Assembly: GCF_048898065.1 (NCBI RefSeq)
Contig: NZ_JBLWFI010000001.1
Coordinates: forward strand, 558,001 to 622,000
Origin: Tepidibacillus_B infernus
Lineage (GTDB): Bacteria > Bacillota > Bacilli > Tepidibacillales > Tepidibacillaceae
Length of the DNA stretch: 64,000 bases
Direction: 5' to 3'
Positions 1-8,256 of the stretch are shown in pieces. Position 1 is the stretch's first letter, and every line of letters starts with the position of its first letter. Made by a program: the position numbers and the translations under genes. The notes under the pieces were generated by a model that was not told the origin of the DNA, did no database searches, and saw only the letters and a program-made list of their open reading frames with translations.

Positions 1-794
1 GATAAAGTATGAAGAGTAATTTCTGGTTTGGATCGTAAACGAATATTTATCCCTGTTTGTCCTAAACCCTCGCTAATATAGAATGCTCGTTCTTGATGAA
101 AATGAAGTCCTTTAATTATATTTTGGCGGGCAAGTTTACCCATCTTTACTAAGTGGTAGGGTTTTGGCCAATGAATTTGGCCACCATGAAAATGTCCTGA
201 TAATAAATAATCAAAAGAGTAATCAGCCATGTGTAACACAACGTTTGGATCATGAGTTAATACTAGATTGATTCCACTTTTTATCCCGTCAAACGATCTT
301 TTTAAATCACTTCGTTTTGTACTAAAGTCATCAATACCAATGATATTGATGGTTTGATTGCCAATTTGGATGGTCCTATTTTCATTTCTTAAAACAACTG
401 CTCCCGTTTTTTCAATCGCTTCTTGAAAAATATTTATTTTTTCTCGTAACAAATAATCGTGATTTCCAAAGACCACATAAATCCCGTATTTTGGTTTTAG
501 ATGATGTAATACCTTTAGATAGTCTAAAAATTTATCGATATTTTTGATTCTTTCTAGATAATCACCTGTCAGCGCAATGATATCAATTTTTTGCCCCTTT
601 AATTGCTGAGATAATTGCTCTGGTGTAATAGAGATATTCTCCATATGAAGATCGGAAAGATGCAAGATATGAAGCGGTTTTAAATCTTTATGATTTATAT
701 TTAAATGAACTTCTCTAAATTCGGGATGATAGGTATTTTTGTGTGCATGGTAATAGAGTAAAATCAAAGTTGCAATCAGAATAAACCATATCAT
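1..794 (-). CDS. Metallophosphoesterase, YkuE/YaeI-like (3' end cut by window)
   Basis: This is a calcineurin-like phosphoesterase whose C-terminus lies beyond the left edge. The start is ATG at 794 with AAAGGTG upstream, giving MIWFILIATLILLYYH, a single N-terminal membrane anchor. The two-metal motifs follow in order: SDLHM (D-x-H), TGDYLER, GNHD, THDPN and SGHFHGGQ. The short GDY-LER spacing and N-terminal anchor are typical of the YkuE/YaeI group, which cleaves phosphodiester or pyrophosphate bonds at the cytoplasmic membrane. The substrate cannot be read from sequence. The gene lies downstream of tRNA-Gln on the same strand, with a terminator between them. Confidence 0.85.
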   Translation of the reverse strand, partial: MIWFILIATLILLYYHAHKNTYHPEFREVHLNINHKDLKPLHILHLSDLHMENISITPEQLSQQLKGQKIDIIALTGDYLERIKNIDKFLDYLKVLHHLKPKYGIYVVFGNHDYLLREKINIFQEAIEKTGAVVLRNENRTIQIGNQTINIIGIDDFSTKRSDLKRSFDGIKSGINLVLTHDPNVVLHMADYSFDYLLSGHFHGGQIHWPKPYHLVKMGKLARQNIIKGLHFHQERAFYISEGLGQTGINIRLRSKPEITLHTL

Positions 795-892
795 TTTTGT
801 CACCTTTTCTATCAATTGAGATACAATATCAATATTAAAGGCAATATGGATGAATGTATATGCTTAAATATTGGAAAACAAATGAGAAAAAC

Positions 893-922
893 AAAAAACA
901 TGTAGCTAGAAAGCGTACATGT
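893..922 (-). terminator. Intrinsic terminator of tRNA-Gln
   Basis: Perfect stem ACATGTA/TACATGT (898-904 with 916-922) extended by an inner GCT/AGC pair. On the minus strand it is followed by a run of six T. It lies about 30 nt past the tRNA 3' end and separates it from the phosphoesterase gene. Confidence 0.8.
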
Positions 923-952
923 CATGATTTCAAATTGTAAATTTTTTTAAAT

Positions 953-1027
953 TGGCTGGGCTGGCAGGATTTGAACCTACGAATGACGGAGTCAAAGTCC
1001 GTTGCCTTACCGCTTGGCTACAGCCCA
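953..1027 (-). tRNA. tRNA-Gln (anticodon UUG)
   Basis: The 75-nt cloverleaf is read on the minus strand. The acceptor arms are TGGGCTG and CAGCCCA, with discriminator G and an encoded CCA. The D-arm region is AGCCAAGCGGTAAGGC. The anticodon stem ACGGA/TCCGT closes the loop CTTTGAC, which places anticodon TTG and decodes CAA/CAG as glutamine. The T-arm contains GGTTCAAATCC. No other tRNA or rRNA gene is nearby, so it is a solitary unit with its own terminator. Confidence 0.96.
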
Positions 1028-1186
1028 TCAACTTGACAATCATTATGTTTTGCAAAACGTCGAAAAAATATTCAAGATTTTAAAGATTAAACTTTTACTG
1101 TAGATAACTTGTTGTTTTTCTAATAGAATAGTCGATATCTTATTTTTTTGGATTCTGGGAAACATAGGAATATGGAGGTGCACGTT

Positions 1187-3067
1187 GTGGAAGATACCAG
1201 TTTTTCGTTTACTTCATTATTGATCGTAACGGTTCTTTCGTTTATTGTTCCAATCGTTATAACCAAGTTAAAAAGAATTCATATCCCTATTGTAGTAGGC
1301 GAAATTTTAGCAGGGATTTTAATTGGCAAAAGCGGTTTTAACTTAGTGGCCATGGATGATTGGTTAAATTTTATCATGTTCTTCGGTCTAGCTTATTTGA
1401 TGTTTACTTCAGGGTTAGAAATAGACTTTAATATTTTATTTGATAAAACAAACCGAGAAAGTGAAAATACCAGGAAATCATGGCAGCACTATTTAAAAAA
1501 TCCTGTACTATTTTCAACAATTATTTTATTCATAACGTTAATATTCGCTTATTTCGTTTCGTTCGTTATGATGAAGATTCAATTTGTAAAAGACCCTTTA
1601 CTGATGTCTTTAATTATCGGGACAACCTCATTAGGTGTTGTTGTTCCTATCCTTAAGGAAAAGAAAATATCGGGAACACCATTTGGTCAATATATCATTA
1701 CAAATGCCGTGATGGCTGATTTTGTAACCATGTTACTCATCTCAGTGGCCGTATCCCTTTTCAAAGGTGGATTTCGCCCAGAAATTCTTTTGGTCTTTGG
1801 ATTATTATTGCTCGTTTTTGTTTTCTATTGGATTAGTAAAAAATTTGAAGGAAATAAATTGTTTGAAGACTTAGCACATGGTACTGCACAAATCGGGATA
1901 TGTGGTTCCTTTGCATTGATGCTCATTTTTCTCGTACTTGCTGAATCGATCGGTGTTGAAATGATTCTAGGCGCTTTTTTAGCAGGTGTGGTCGTATCAC
2001 TAATTAGTCAAAACAGAAGGGAAGAAATTTATCATAAATTAGATGCCATAGGTTTTGGTTTTCTCATTCCCATGTTTTTTATATTGGTTGGTGTAACTTT
2101 TGATCTGAATATACTCATTCATAATCCAAAAGCTCTATTATTTGTACCCATTTTATTTATTTTAACCTATCTTGTAAAAGGAACACCTGCATTGCTTTTA
2201 AGACTATTTTTTCCTTGGAAGAAAACAATTGCTGGAAGTATCCTCTTAACTACACAAATGAGTGTAACGATAGCAGCAGCCGCTATTGGGCTTCAAGTTG
2301 GGGCAATTTCTCCTGAAGTAAATGCAACAATCGTGTTGGTGGCTATTTTAACGAGCATTACCTCCCCGATCTTATTTGGTAAGCTTTTTCCACCATCTTT
2401 AGAAGAAAAAGAAGATGAGCATGTATTGATTATTGGAGCAACACAAAATGCCATACTTCTAGCGAAAAATTTACTAAAATCAGGGATGCGAACCTTAATT
2501 ATTGATTCTGATCGCAAAAAAATTGATGAAGTAACTAGACTTGGCGTTGAGGGAGTTTTTGGAGATGCGATGGATCTTTCCCTATTAGATGAATTAGAAA
2601 TAGAAAAATCAAAATCAATGATTATTGCAACTGGGAATGATCAAATTAATTTTCAAATTGCCGAGAAGATGGCCAATCAATATCGACTAAACCACTTAGT
2701 TGTTTTACTCAGTGATCCAATATTGATTGATAAAGCAAAATCCAATCGTAATATTAGAGTTATCAACCCTAAACTATCTACAGTAAGTCTGTTAATGAAT
2801 ATGATTAAACACCCTTTAGCTGCAGATATTTTAGAGGATCGAAGAGATCTACACATGGAAGAAGTGGAAATCACTAACCCTCGACTAATAGGAATTAGTT
2901 TGCGCTACCTTAAATTGGCTAGGGATGTACTGATCTCTTCTATTTATCGTAATGGAGAAACTCTTTTACCGCATGGGGATTCAGAATTTCAGTTTGGGGA
3001 TATCCTCCTTGTTTTAGGAACCACAGATGCCGTTCAGGAATTTAAACGTCACGCCTCAACGCTATAA
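1187..3067 (+). CDS. CPA2 family cation:proton antiporter with TrkA-N (RCK) domain
   Basis: Monovalent cation/H+ antiporter of the KefB/CPA2 type, about 626 residues, in the cytoplasmic membrane. The first ~400 residues form 11-13 hydrophobic segments with the family GEILAGILIGKSG motif near the N-terminus. After the membrane part there is a cytosolic Rossmann TrkA-N domain (EHVLIIGATQNAILLAKNLL) and a C-terminal TrkA-C-like region, which in characterised homologues bind nucleotide and gate K+ flux. I chose GTG at 1187 because GGAGGTG lies 6 nt upstream; a TTG at 1148 has no binding site. The gene is monocistronic with its own terminator. Ion selectivity (K+ or Na+) cannot be read from sequence. 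Confidence 0.9.
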   Translation: MEDTSFSFTSLLIVTVLSFIVPIVITKLKRIHIPIVVGEILAGILIGKSGFNLVAMDDWLNFIMFFGLAYLMFTSGLEIDFNILFDKTNRESENTRKSWQHYLKNPVLFSTIILFITLIFAYFVSFVMMKIQFVKDPLLMSLIIGTTSLGVVVPILKEKKISGTPFGQYIITNAVMADFVTMLLISVAVSLFKGGFRPEILLVFGLLLLVFVFYWISKKFEGNKLFEDLAHGTAQIGICGSFALMLIFLVLAESIGVEMILGAFLAGVVVSLISQNRREEIYHKLDAIGFGFLIPMFFILVGVTFDLNILIHNPKALLFVPILFILTYLVKGTPALLLRLFFPWKKTIAGSILLTTQMSVTIAAAAIGLQVGAISPEVNATIVLVAILTSITSPILFGKLFPPSLEEKEDEHVLIIGATQNAILLAKNLLKSGMRTLIIDSDRKKIDEVTRLGVEGVFGDAMDLSLLDELEIEKSKSMIIATGNDQINFQIAEKMANQYRLNHLVVLLSDPILIDKAKSNRNIRVINPKLSTVSLLMNMIKHPLAADILEDRRDLHMEEVEITNPRLIGISLRYLKLARDVLISSIYRNGETLLPHGDSEFQFGDILLVLGTTDAVQEFKRHASTL

Positions 3068-3097
3068 GGGCTATAAATAAGCCCTTTCTTCTTTTTA
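3066..3097 (+). terminator. Intrinsic terminator after the CPA2 antiporter
   Basis: Stem AAGGGCT/AGCCCTT with a 7-nt loop, followed by a T-rich tail. It starts inside the stop codon and isolates the antiporter from the comG operon. Confidence 0.85.
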
Positions 3098-3224
3098 TTC
3101 TTTAGAGCCTCGTAAGTAATAAAAAAATTAATTTTTTTGTTGAAATAGGAGGGTTCATGTCATGATATGTAGAATAGAAAAAATATTCAAATCATTTACA
3201 TATTAGAAAAGAAGGTGACGACAA

Positions 3225-4313
3225 ATAGATATCCCACAATATATTGATCAGTTATTAGAGCATTGCCTTTTGCAAGATGCGAGTGATTTACATTTTGAAC
3301 CCTTTGAGCATCATGCGGTGATTCGCTACAGGGTAGATGGTTTTCTAAAGACCTATGAAAAAATACCTATTTCACAGCACACATTGATTCTTTCGAGAAT
3401 GAAAGTTTTAGCTGATTTAAAAATTGGAGAGAGGCGGTTACCTCAAGATGGGGCAATCAGTATAAGTGACCGAACACCAGCAATCGATCTAAGAATTTCT
3501 ACTCTTCCAACTGTTTACGGGGAAAAGATGGCCATAAGAATTTTAAAAAAAGAACCAAAATATAAAGATATTGATGAATTAGGCATGCATCCCCTAGTCA
3601 AAGTACAATTTCAAAAATCATTAAAACAAACAACAGGATTAATTTTACTTACAGGGCCAACTAGTTCTGGTAAGACAACCACATTATATACTGCACTTCA
3701 ATTCCTTAACCAAACCCACCGCAACATTACTACCTTAGAAGACCCAGTTGAATACAAGATAGATGGAATTAACCAGGTTCAAGTTAATAGTCAAATTGGC
3801 TTAAATTTCGGAAAAGGTTTACGTGCAATTCTTAGACAAGATCCAAATGTAATCATGATTGGCGAAATTAGAGATCATGAAACTGCAAATATTGCGATTC
3901 AATCAGCATTAACAGGTCATTTGATTTTGTCTTCTTTACATACATACGATACGGCAAGTGCCATTACAAGGCTATTAGACATGGGAATAGAACCTTATTT
4001 AATTGCCTCATCGATTCGACTTATTCTTGCACAACGACTGGTTAGGAAAAGGTGTTCTTGCAATGGTCAAAACTCAGAATGTTTGATTTGTGGTGGCGAT
4101 GGTTATCAAGGGAGGTTTGCAGTTTTTGAAATGCTTCCAATTGACGATTCGATTCATGACCTTATTTTGCAACGTGCTTCTGTACATCAAATAAGGGATA
4201 AAATGAAGGAAATGAATTTAAAAAGATTACAAGATGAAGTACTAGAGCAAGTACAACTTGGAAAAACAACAATGGAAGAATTTCATCGCGTAATGGTGAC
4301 GGATTATGAATAG
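3225..4313 (+). CDS. comGA: ComGA, competence pseudopilus assembly ATPase
   Basis: Secretion-type ATPase (GspE/PilB family) that powers assembly of the ComG DNA-uptake pseudopilus on the cytoplasmic face of the membrane. It has an N-terminal ASDLHFEP segment, Walker A GPTSSGKTT, an Asp box (LEDPVEYKIDG), Walker B (VIMIGEIRD), a His box (GHLILSSLHT) and a four-Cys cluster CSC-x6-CLIC that suggests a zinc site. The start is unusual. The only in-frame ATG/GTG/TTG is TTG 3270, with no Shine-Dalgarno, and it would delete the first helix of the family. An AAGGTGA motif lies 6 nt before an in-frame ATA at 3225, which gives 362 residues, near the ~356 of B. subtilis ComGA. The TGA at 3216 rules out anything further upstream. 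It is the first gene of the comG operon. Confidence 0.85.
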   Translation: MDIPQYIDQLLEHCLLQDASDLHFEPFEHHAVIRYRVDGFLKTYEKIPISQHTLILSRMKVLADLKIGERRLPQDGAISISDRTPAIDLRISTLPTVYGEKMAIRILKKEPKYKDIDELGMHPLVKVQFQKSLKQTTGLILLTGPTSSGKTTTLYTALQFLNQTHRNITTLEDPVEYKIDGINQVQVNSQIGLNFGKGLRAILRQDPNVIMIGEIRDHETANIAIQSALTGHLILSSLHTYDTASAITRLLDMGIEPYLIASSIRLILAQRLVRKRCSCNGQNSECLICGGDGYQGRFAVFEMLPIDDSIHDLILQRASVHQIRDKMKEMNLKRLQDEVLEQVQLGKTTMEEFHRVMVTDYE

Positions 4314-5343
4314 ATGGCTTATAAAGTGGAGAGATCATGATTTTGCTGAATTTAGCCGAATGGTTAAAATTCAACTCCAAAATGGGATACCTATACTGTA
4401 CGGTCTAAAGTTTATAAAAGAAACGTTACCAAAAAAATTAAGGCCAGACATAAAGCAAATCATCTACTTGATAGAACAAGGGGAATCGATTAGTAGGTCT
4501 TTGGAACAAATCAAGTTTCCAAAAAGTTATTTATCGATTATTCGTTTAGGGGAGGAACAAGGGGAATTAATAAAGGCATTTGAACAAATGGAATGGTATT
4601 ATCGTCAAAAAAATCAGTTAAAACAAACGATCAAGTCCGTAATTGCATATCCACTATTTATATTAGTAATGATTCAATTGCTCTTTATATTTTTAGCAAC
4701 TGTCTTAATTCCTCAATTTCTTCAGTTATACCGAATGATACAAGCAGATATACCTTCCTCAACCAGAAAACTCATCTCTAGCTATTATTTTTTTCAAAAC
4801 AATCTATGGTGGATTTTACTATTGTTTGCTGTTTTGCTGGGATTGTTTTTCTATCTAAGACAAAAGAATCGATTTCGGAAGAATTTGATTTTGTTGTTAT
4901 TGAAACTACCCTTTTCAAGAAGAGTTCTTTTACAAAAATATACTTATTTGTTTAGCTTTCATCTAGGAACCTTTTTAAATAGTGGTGTTTCTTTTTTAAA
5001 AGGGATTGAGCTATTGCTTGAATATGATGACCCTTTAATTAAAGAAACTAGTTTCAGAATGAAAGAGTTGATGTTACAAGGAAATTCAGTAAGTGAATCA
5101 ATGAAGCAAGAGCTTATTTTTTTGCCTTCTTTTGCTGAAAATCTTAAGTTTTATGAAGAGACAGGATCTTTAGACACAGGTTTACAATATATTTCTACCC
5201 AATTACAAAATCAAATTGAACATGAACTTAACCAAAAGTTAAAATGGCTTGAACCATTTCTTCTCATGGTTTCGGGGGCGTATGTCTTTCTAATCATTTA
5301 TACCTTATTTTCACCGCTTTTTTATTTAATGGATTCTTTATAA
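4306..5343 (+). CDS. comGB: ComGB, pseudopilus polytopic membrane platform protein
   Basis: GspF/PilC-type inner-membrane platform protein that couples the ComGA ATPase to pseudopilin assembly. About 345 residues with two T2SSF repeats: one near residues 20-140 ending in a long hydrophobic segment (PLFILVMIQLLFIFLATVL), and a second near 205-330 followed by a C-terminal membrane segment. A third strongly hydrophobic stretch (WWILLLFAVLLGLFFYL) separates them. It overlaps the end of comGA by 8 nt, which suggests translational coupling. Length and layout match the family. Confidence 0.92.
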   Translation: MNRWLIKWRDHDFAEFSRMVKIQLQNGIPILYGLKFIKETLPKKLRPDIKQIIYLIEQGESISRSLEQIKFPKSYLSIIRLGEEQGELIKAFEQMEWYYRQKNQLKQTIKSVIAYPLFILVMIQLLFIFLATVLIPQFLQLYRMIQADIPSSTRKLISSYYFFQNNLWWILLLFAVLLGLFFYLRQKNRFRKNLILLLLKLPFSRRVLLQKYTYLFSFHLGTFLNSGVSFLKGIELLLEYDDPLIKETSFRMKELMLQGNSVSESMKQELIFLPSFAENLKFYEETGSLDTGLQYISTQLQNQIEHELNQKLKWLEPFLLMVSGAYVFLIIYTLFSPLFYLMDSL

Positions 5344-5368
5344 AAATTAGAAATGGGGGGATAATGCG

Positions 5369-5737
5369 ATGAGATTTAAAAATGAGAAAGGTTTTACTTT
5401 AATTGAGCTTTTAATATCAATCTTTATTATTGGCGTTATTTTGGCTATTTCAATGCCTAATTTAAAAGCCTCTGGGGAAAAAGCACAAGCGAAAGCATGT
5501 CAAGCTAATCAAAAATTGATCTATGTGCAAATGGAAAATTATTACTTAGAACATCATCAATATCCTAATCAAGATGGTTTCTTAAATGAATTATATAAAG
5601 AGCAATTATTAGATCAAATCCCAATCTGTTCAGCTGATGGGACATATTCCTATGAATTAGTAATTGATGCCATAAGTGGACAAGAGAGATTAAAAATCAG
5701 GTGTTCAATTCCGGAACACAATATTGGCGAGGAATAA
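5369..5737 (+). CDS. comGC: ComGC, major competence pseudopilin
   Basis: Main structural subunit of the competence pseudopilus. It has a short basic leader, then the class III signal KGFTLIELLISIFIIGVI, with cleavage expected between G and F by the prepilin peptidase ComC and with Glu at mature position 5. Four cysteines lie downstream (AKACQANQ, QIPICSADG, KIRCSIP and the preceding segment to be confirmed), and an intramolecular disulphide is known for B. subtilis ComGC. About 122 residues, the usual length. The ATG at 5369 is preceded by AATGGGGGG. It sits in operon with comGB (25-nt gap) and comGD (1-nt gap). Confidence 0.93.
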   Translation: MRFKNEKGFTLIELLISIFIIGVILAISMPNLKASGEKAQAKACQANQKLIYVQMENYYLEHHQYPNQDGFLNELYKEQLLDQIPICSADGTYSYELVIDAISGQERLKIRCSIPEHNIGEE

Positions 5738-5738
5738 G

Positions 5739-6182
5739 ATGGAGAAGAAATTTATTTCTGAAAAAGGATTTGTTTATTTTGAATTATTGATGACTTTGTT
5801 TATCGTGAGTTTGCTTTTCTCACTAACGATTCCATCTTTTCAATCCTTGTCCTCTCATTTTGAAATAGAAAATTGGATTGAACAATTTACCGCGGATTAC
5901 TATTGGGCTCAACAAGAAGCGGTTGATTCAGATCAATGGGTGGAAATATTATTTAAACCTGCATTTTATTCATATGAGATACGTAATGGCAATGGATCTT
6001 TAAAAAAGGTGTATTATGATTCAAGTATTAAGGTAACGGAAAATTTGTTAAACCACCGTATTATGTTTAATGGTTTTGGTCAACTCGCTCAACAAAGTGG
6101 TACGATTACTGTTAAAAACGCTAAAATAACGAAGAAGATCGTTATTCAGCTATTAACGGGGCAGATCCATGTGGAATCATAA
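5739..6182 (+). CDS. comGD: ComGD, minor competence pseudopilin
   Basis: Minor pseudopilin, about 147 residues. The type IV pilin leader is KGFVYFELLMTLFIVSLLFS, a slight variant of the GFTLxE signal that keeps Gly-Phe and Glu+5. The rest resembles a GspH-like globular domain with little sequence conservation. I chose ATG 5739 because GAGG lies 6 nt upstream; a TTG at 5724 inside comGC is poorer. The assignment as ComGD rests on position in the operon and the pilin signal, since the C-terminal part is not diagnostic. It overlaps comGE by 14 nt. Confidence 0.82.
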   Translation: MEKKFISEKGFVYFELLMTLFIVSLLFSLTIPSFQSLSSHFEIENWIEQFTADYYWAQQEAVDSDQWVEILFKPAFYSYEIRNGNGSLKKVYYDSSIKVTENLLNHRIMFNGFGQLAQQSGTITVKNAKITKKIVIQLLTGQIHVES

Positions 6183-6513
6183 AGGGGCTATTCTGATTGA
6201 AACGTTAGTATCCATTTTTATATTTAGTGTCATTTTAATGAGCTACATTCCCATCTATTCGCAAGTGGTTAAAGAGAAAGAACAACGGAAAATGTATGAT
6301 CAAGCTATCATACTGGCTAGAAAAGAATTGGAAGAAACCCAATTAACACTAGTTTCAAGTACAAAACAAATCGACTCTTATTTGGTTGAAGTAAAAGTCA
6401 GTTCTTATTTGGAAAATATTCTAGAATTAAAGGTGACAGTGAAATGGGAAGAGTTAGGATTGGGCAAACAAAGGCAGGTAGTTTTAAGAAAACTGATTTA
6501 TTCGCCTACCTAA
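6169..6513 (+). CDS. comGE: ComGE-like minor competence pseudopilin
   Basis: Short minor pseudopilin, about 114 residues. The prepilin signal is KGAILIETLVSIFIFSVILM: Gly is kept at the cleavage site, Ala replaces Phe at +1, and Glu+5 is present. The remainder is predicted mainly helical, then beta. Identity as ComGE is from operon order. The gene overlaps comGD by 14 nt and its last 70 nt are also the first 70 nt of comGF in another frame, an unusually long overlap for this operon. Confidence 0.75.
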   Translation: MWNHKGAILIETLVSIFIFSVILMSYIPIYSQVVKEKEQRKMYDQAIILARKELEETQLTLVSSTKQIDSYLVEVKVSSYLENILELKVTVKWEELGLGKQRQVVLRKLIYSPT

Positions 6514-6971
6514 GAAATATAAAAGGATTTACCTATCTCGAATTATTGATCTCCATTTCCTTTTTATCCTTTATGTTACTGTTTTTGGCTAGCCTTCTTT
6601 TAATGACTATAAATGAAAAGAATGAGCAACGAAATACAATGATCTTACAACATTCTTATCAAATAGGATATCAATATTTAAGATCTGAGGTCTTAAAAAG
6701 TGAAGATATCTATGGTGGAGGCTTGTTTCCTTTTTATCTACAACACGGAGAAGATACTCAAGTTTTTCGGACAGCAGGGGATAAAGTAATTCGATCGATT
6801 AGAAAAGGAATTGGTCCATTTGAAGGGTCAGTTGTTGTTTTTGAATATGTTGACCAGATCCGTTTTGAAGTATTACCTAACCATAAAGGAATTCGTCTGT
6901 TTGGTCAATTAAAGGAAGGAAATAGCATCTTTTCATTTGATGAGGTTATCCTAAGAAGGGTAGGGCAGTGA
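6444..6971 (+). CDS. comGF: ComGF-like minor competence pseudopilin
   Basis: Minor pseudopilin, about 175 residues. The signal KGFTYLELLISISFLSFMLL begins at residue 28, so the leader is unusually long (about 28 residues) if the ATG at 6444 is used. That ATG has AAAGGTGA 7 nt upstream, and no ATG/GTG/TTG occurs in frame between it and the pilin signal, so the 70-nt overlap with comGE appears real. The C-terminal part (IRSIRKGIGPFEGSVVVFEY, FDEVILRR) fits the ComGF family (GspJ-like). Identity is supported by order. Confidence 0.78.
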   Translation: MGRVRIGQTKAGSFKKTDLFAYLRNIKGFTYLELLISISFLSFMLLFLASLLLMTINEKNEQRNTMILQHSYQIGYQYLRSEVLKSEDIYGGGLFPFYLQHGEDTQVFRTAGDKVIRSIRKGIGPFEGSVVVFEYVDQIRFEVLPNHKGIRLFGQLKEGNSIFSFDEVILRRVGQ

Positions 6972-7363
6972 AAATGGCTGTTGGAAATGAAAAAGGTTCT
7001 GTTCTTTTAGCTATTTTAGTTGCATTTACTTTATTACTATTTTCGTTATTTCCCATCATAAATAATCTGATCATATGGAAAGAGAATCTACAAAAGATGG
7101 AACAAGAAGCTAACACAGATTACTTATTAGAGTCTGGTATCGCTTTGGCACTTCATGATCTACAACAAGAACCTGATTTCCTAGGAAATAGGACCTATGT
7201 TTACAATGGAAATACTTATGTTATACAATTTACCCCAGAAGTAAGCTCTGATCCATTAACAGTAAACTTGAATATTCAAATACCAGCATTAACACAAAAG
7301 GAATTAAAAGTTGATGTCAATACAGATACCTACACGATACAATATTGGGAAGAAAGTTTTTAG
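6968..7363 (+). CDS. comGG: ComGG-like minor competence pseudopilin
   Basis: Last comG pseudopilin, about 131 residues, starting at GTG 6968 in a GTGA overlap with the comGF stop. The signal is KGSVLLAILVAFTLLLFSLF; it lacks Glu at +5, as is common for the PilX/GspK-like subunit at the pilus tip, which ComGG resembles in position. A heptad-like segment (ENLQKMEQEANTDYLLESGI) follows. Sequence conservation is low, so the name depends on operon position. Confidence 0.72.
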   Translation: MKMAVGNEKGSVLLAILVAFTLLLFSLFPIINNLIIWKENLQKMEQEANTDYLLESGIALALHDLQQEPDFLGNRTYVYNGNTYVIQFTPEVSSDPLTVNLNIQIPALTQKELKVDVNTDTYTIQYWEESF

Positions 7364-7423
7364 GATAGGGCGCAGTAGCTAATATAGGTAATTACTAATA
7401 TAAATGGAAGAAGGTTCTTTTTG

Positions 7424-7948
7424 ATGGATTTATTAAAAGAGCATCTTGTTTTGATTGGATTTATGGGGGTTGGGAAAACGACGCTCGGACAAGCCTTAGC
7501 AAACCATATGGGAATATCATATATTGATACTGATGATCTCATTGTGCAAAAAGAAAAATCGGATATACCTACCATTTTTGCAAAAAAAGGTGAGCATTAC
7601 TTTAGAAAAATTGAATCCCAAGTATTCCTTAAAACCCTCGGCCAAAAACCATTTTCAGTGATCTCAACAGGTGGCGGAATAGTTTTATCAGAAAAAAACC
7701 GTTCTGCAATGAAGGAACAGATGGTGATCTGGTTACAGGCCTCTGTTGATGAAATTTATAAACGGATATCTAATAATGGAGATCGCCCTCTATTAAAAAA
7801 TGGAACTGACGTAAAAAGGAATATCTTAGACATGATGAATGAAAGACATGCTTTATATGAGCAAGTGGCCAATTTCTCAATTGATACAGATCAAAAATCA
7901 ATCAATCAAATGATTGAGGAAATACTGCAAATGTTAAATCTTAAATAA
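7424..7948 (+). CDS. aroK: Shikimate kinase
   Basis: Phosphorylates shikimate at the 3-hydroxyl with ATP, the fifth step of chorismate synthesis in the cytosol. About 174 residues, the normal length. The P-loop GFMGVGKTT is at residues 12-20, the shikimate-binding DTDD near 34, ISTGGGIVL near 85, and the LID arginine segment NGDRPLL near 122. I chose ATG 7424 because GAAGAAGG precedes it; the adjacent TTG 7421 is possible. It follows comGG by 60 nt with no terminator seen, so comG read-through is possible. aroQ for the same pathway is at 32.8 kb. Confidence 0.93.
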   Translation: MDLLKEHLVLIGFMGVGKTTLGQALANHMGISYIDTDDLIVQKEKSDIPTIFAKKGEHYFRKIESQVFLKTLGQKPFSVISTGGGIVLSEKNRSAMKEQMVIWLQASVDEIYKRISNNGDRPLLKNGTDVKRNILDMMNERHALYEQVANFSIDTDQKSINQMIEEILQMLNLK

Positions 7949-8020
7949 GTTGTAATTTGTTCCCCTTAGGATATTTTTTAAATATTTTGTTGATACTGAT
8001 AATGAAAGGGGGAACGATGG

Positions 8021-8200
8021 ATGAAATCTAATGATTTTGTGAAGTACTTAACCATTCAATTGGTTGAACGGATTGACAATCCCAAACAAAAGTCAAAAGA
8101 AACAGCAAAAGAACAAACTGAATCTTTTTCTTCTCACTGGTTTGGACTTATTCCTTTTTCCTTAAAAATGGTGATGAAAAGGCTCAAAAAAAATGCATAA
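8021..8200 (+). CDS. yqzE: YqzE family protein
   Basis: Small protein of 59 residues. It starts MKSNDFVKYLTIQLVERID and has SSHWFGLIPFSLKMVMKRLK near the C-terminus; this KWFG-x2-P-plus-basic-tail arrangement matches B. subtilis YqzE, which lies just after comG there as well. ATG 8021 has AAAGGGGG 8 nt upstream; the nearby ATG 8017 runs into a stop after four codons. The C-terminal hydrophobic-basic helix could be membrane-associated. The function is not known to me. Confidence 0.85.
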   Translation: MKSNDFVKYLTIQLVERIDNPKQKSKETAKEQTESFSSHWFGLIPFSLKMVMKRLKKNA

Positions 8201-8209
8201 GCAGGTATA

Positions 8210-8255
8210 GGTAACCCCTTTCTCGCTCATATTAACTTTAGAGAGGGGGTGTACC
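8210..8255 (+). promoter_or_regulatory. Hairpin covering the ribosome binding site of the YkuS-like gene
   Basis: Arms 8210-8224 (GGTAACCCCTTTCTC) and 8241-8255 (GAGAGGGGGTGTACC) pair at 13 of 15 positions counting two G-T wobbles, with a two-by-two internal loop and a 16-nt apical loop. The 3' arm is the whole Shine-Dalgarno region and ends 1 nt before the ATG at 8257. If formed in the mRNA it would hide the ribosome binding site. No T-run follows, so it is not a terminator. Confidence 0.5.
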
Positions 8256-8256
8256 T

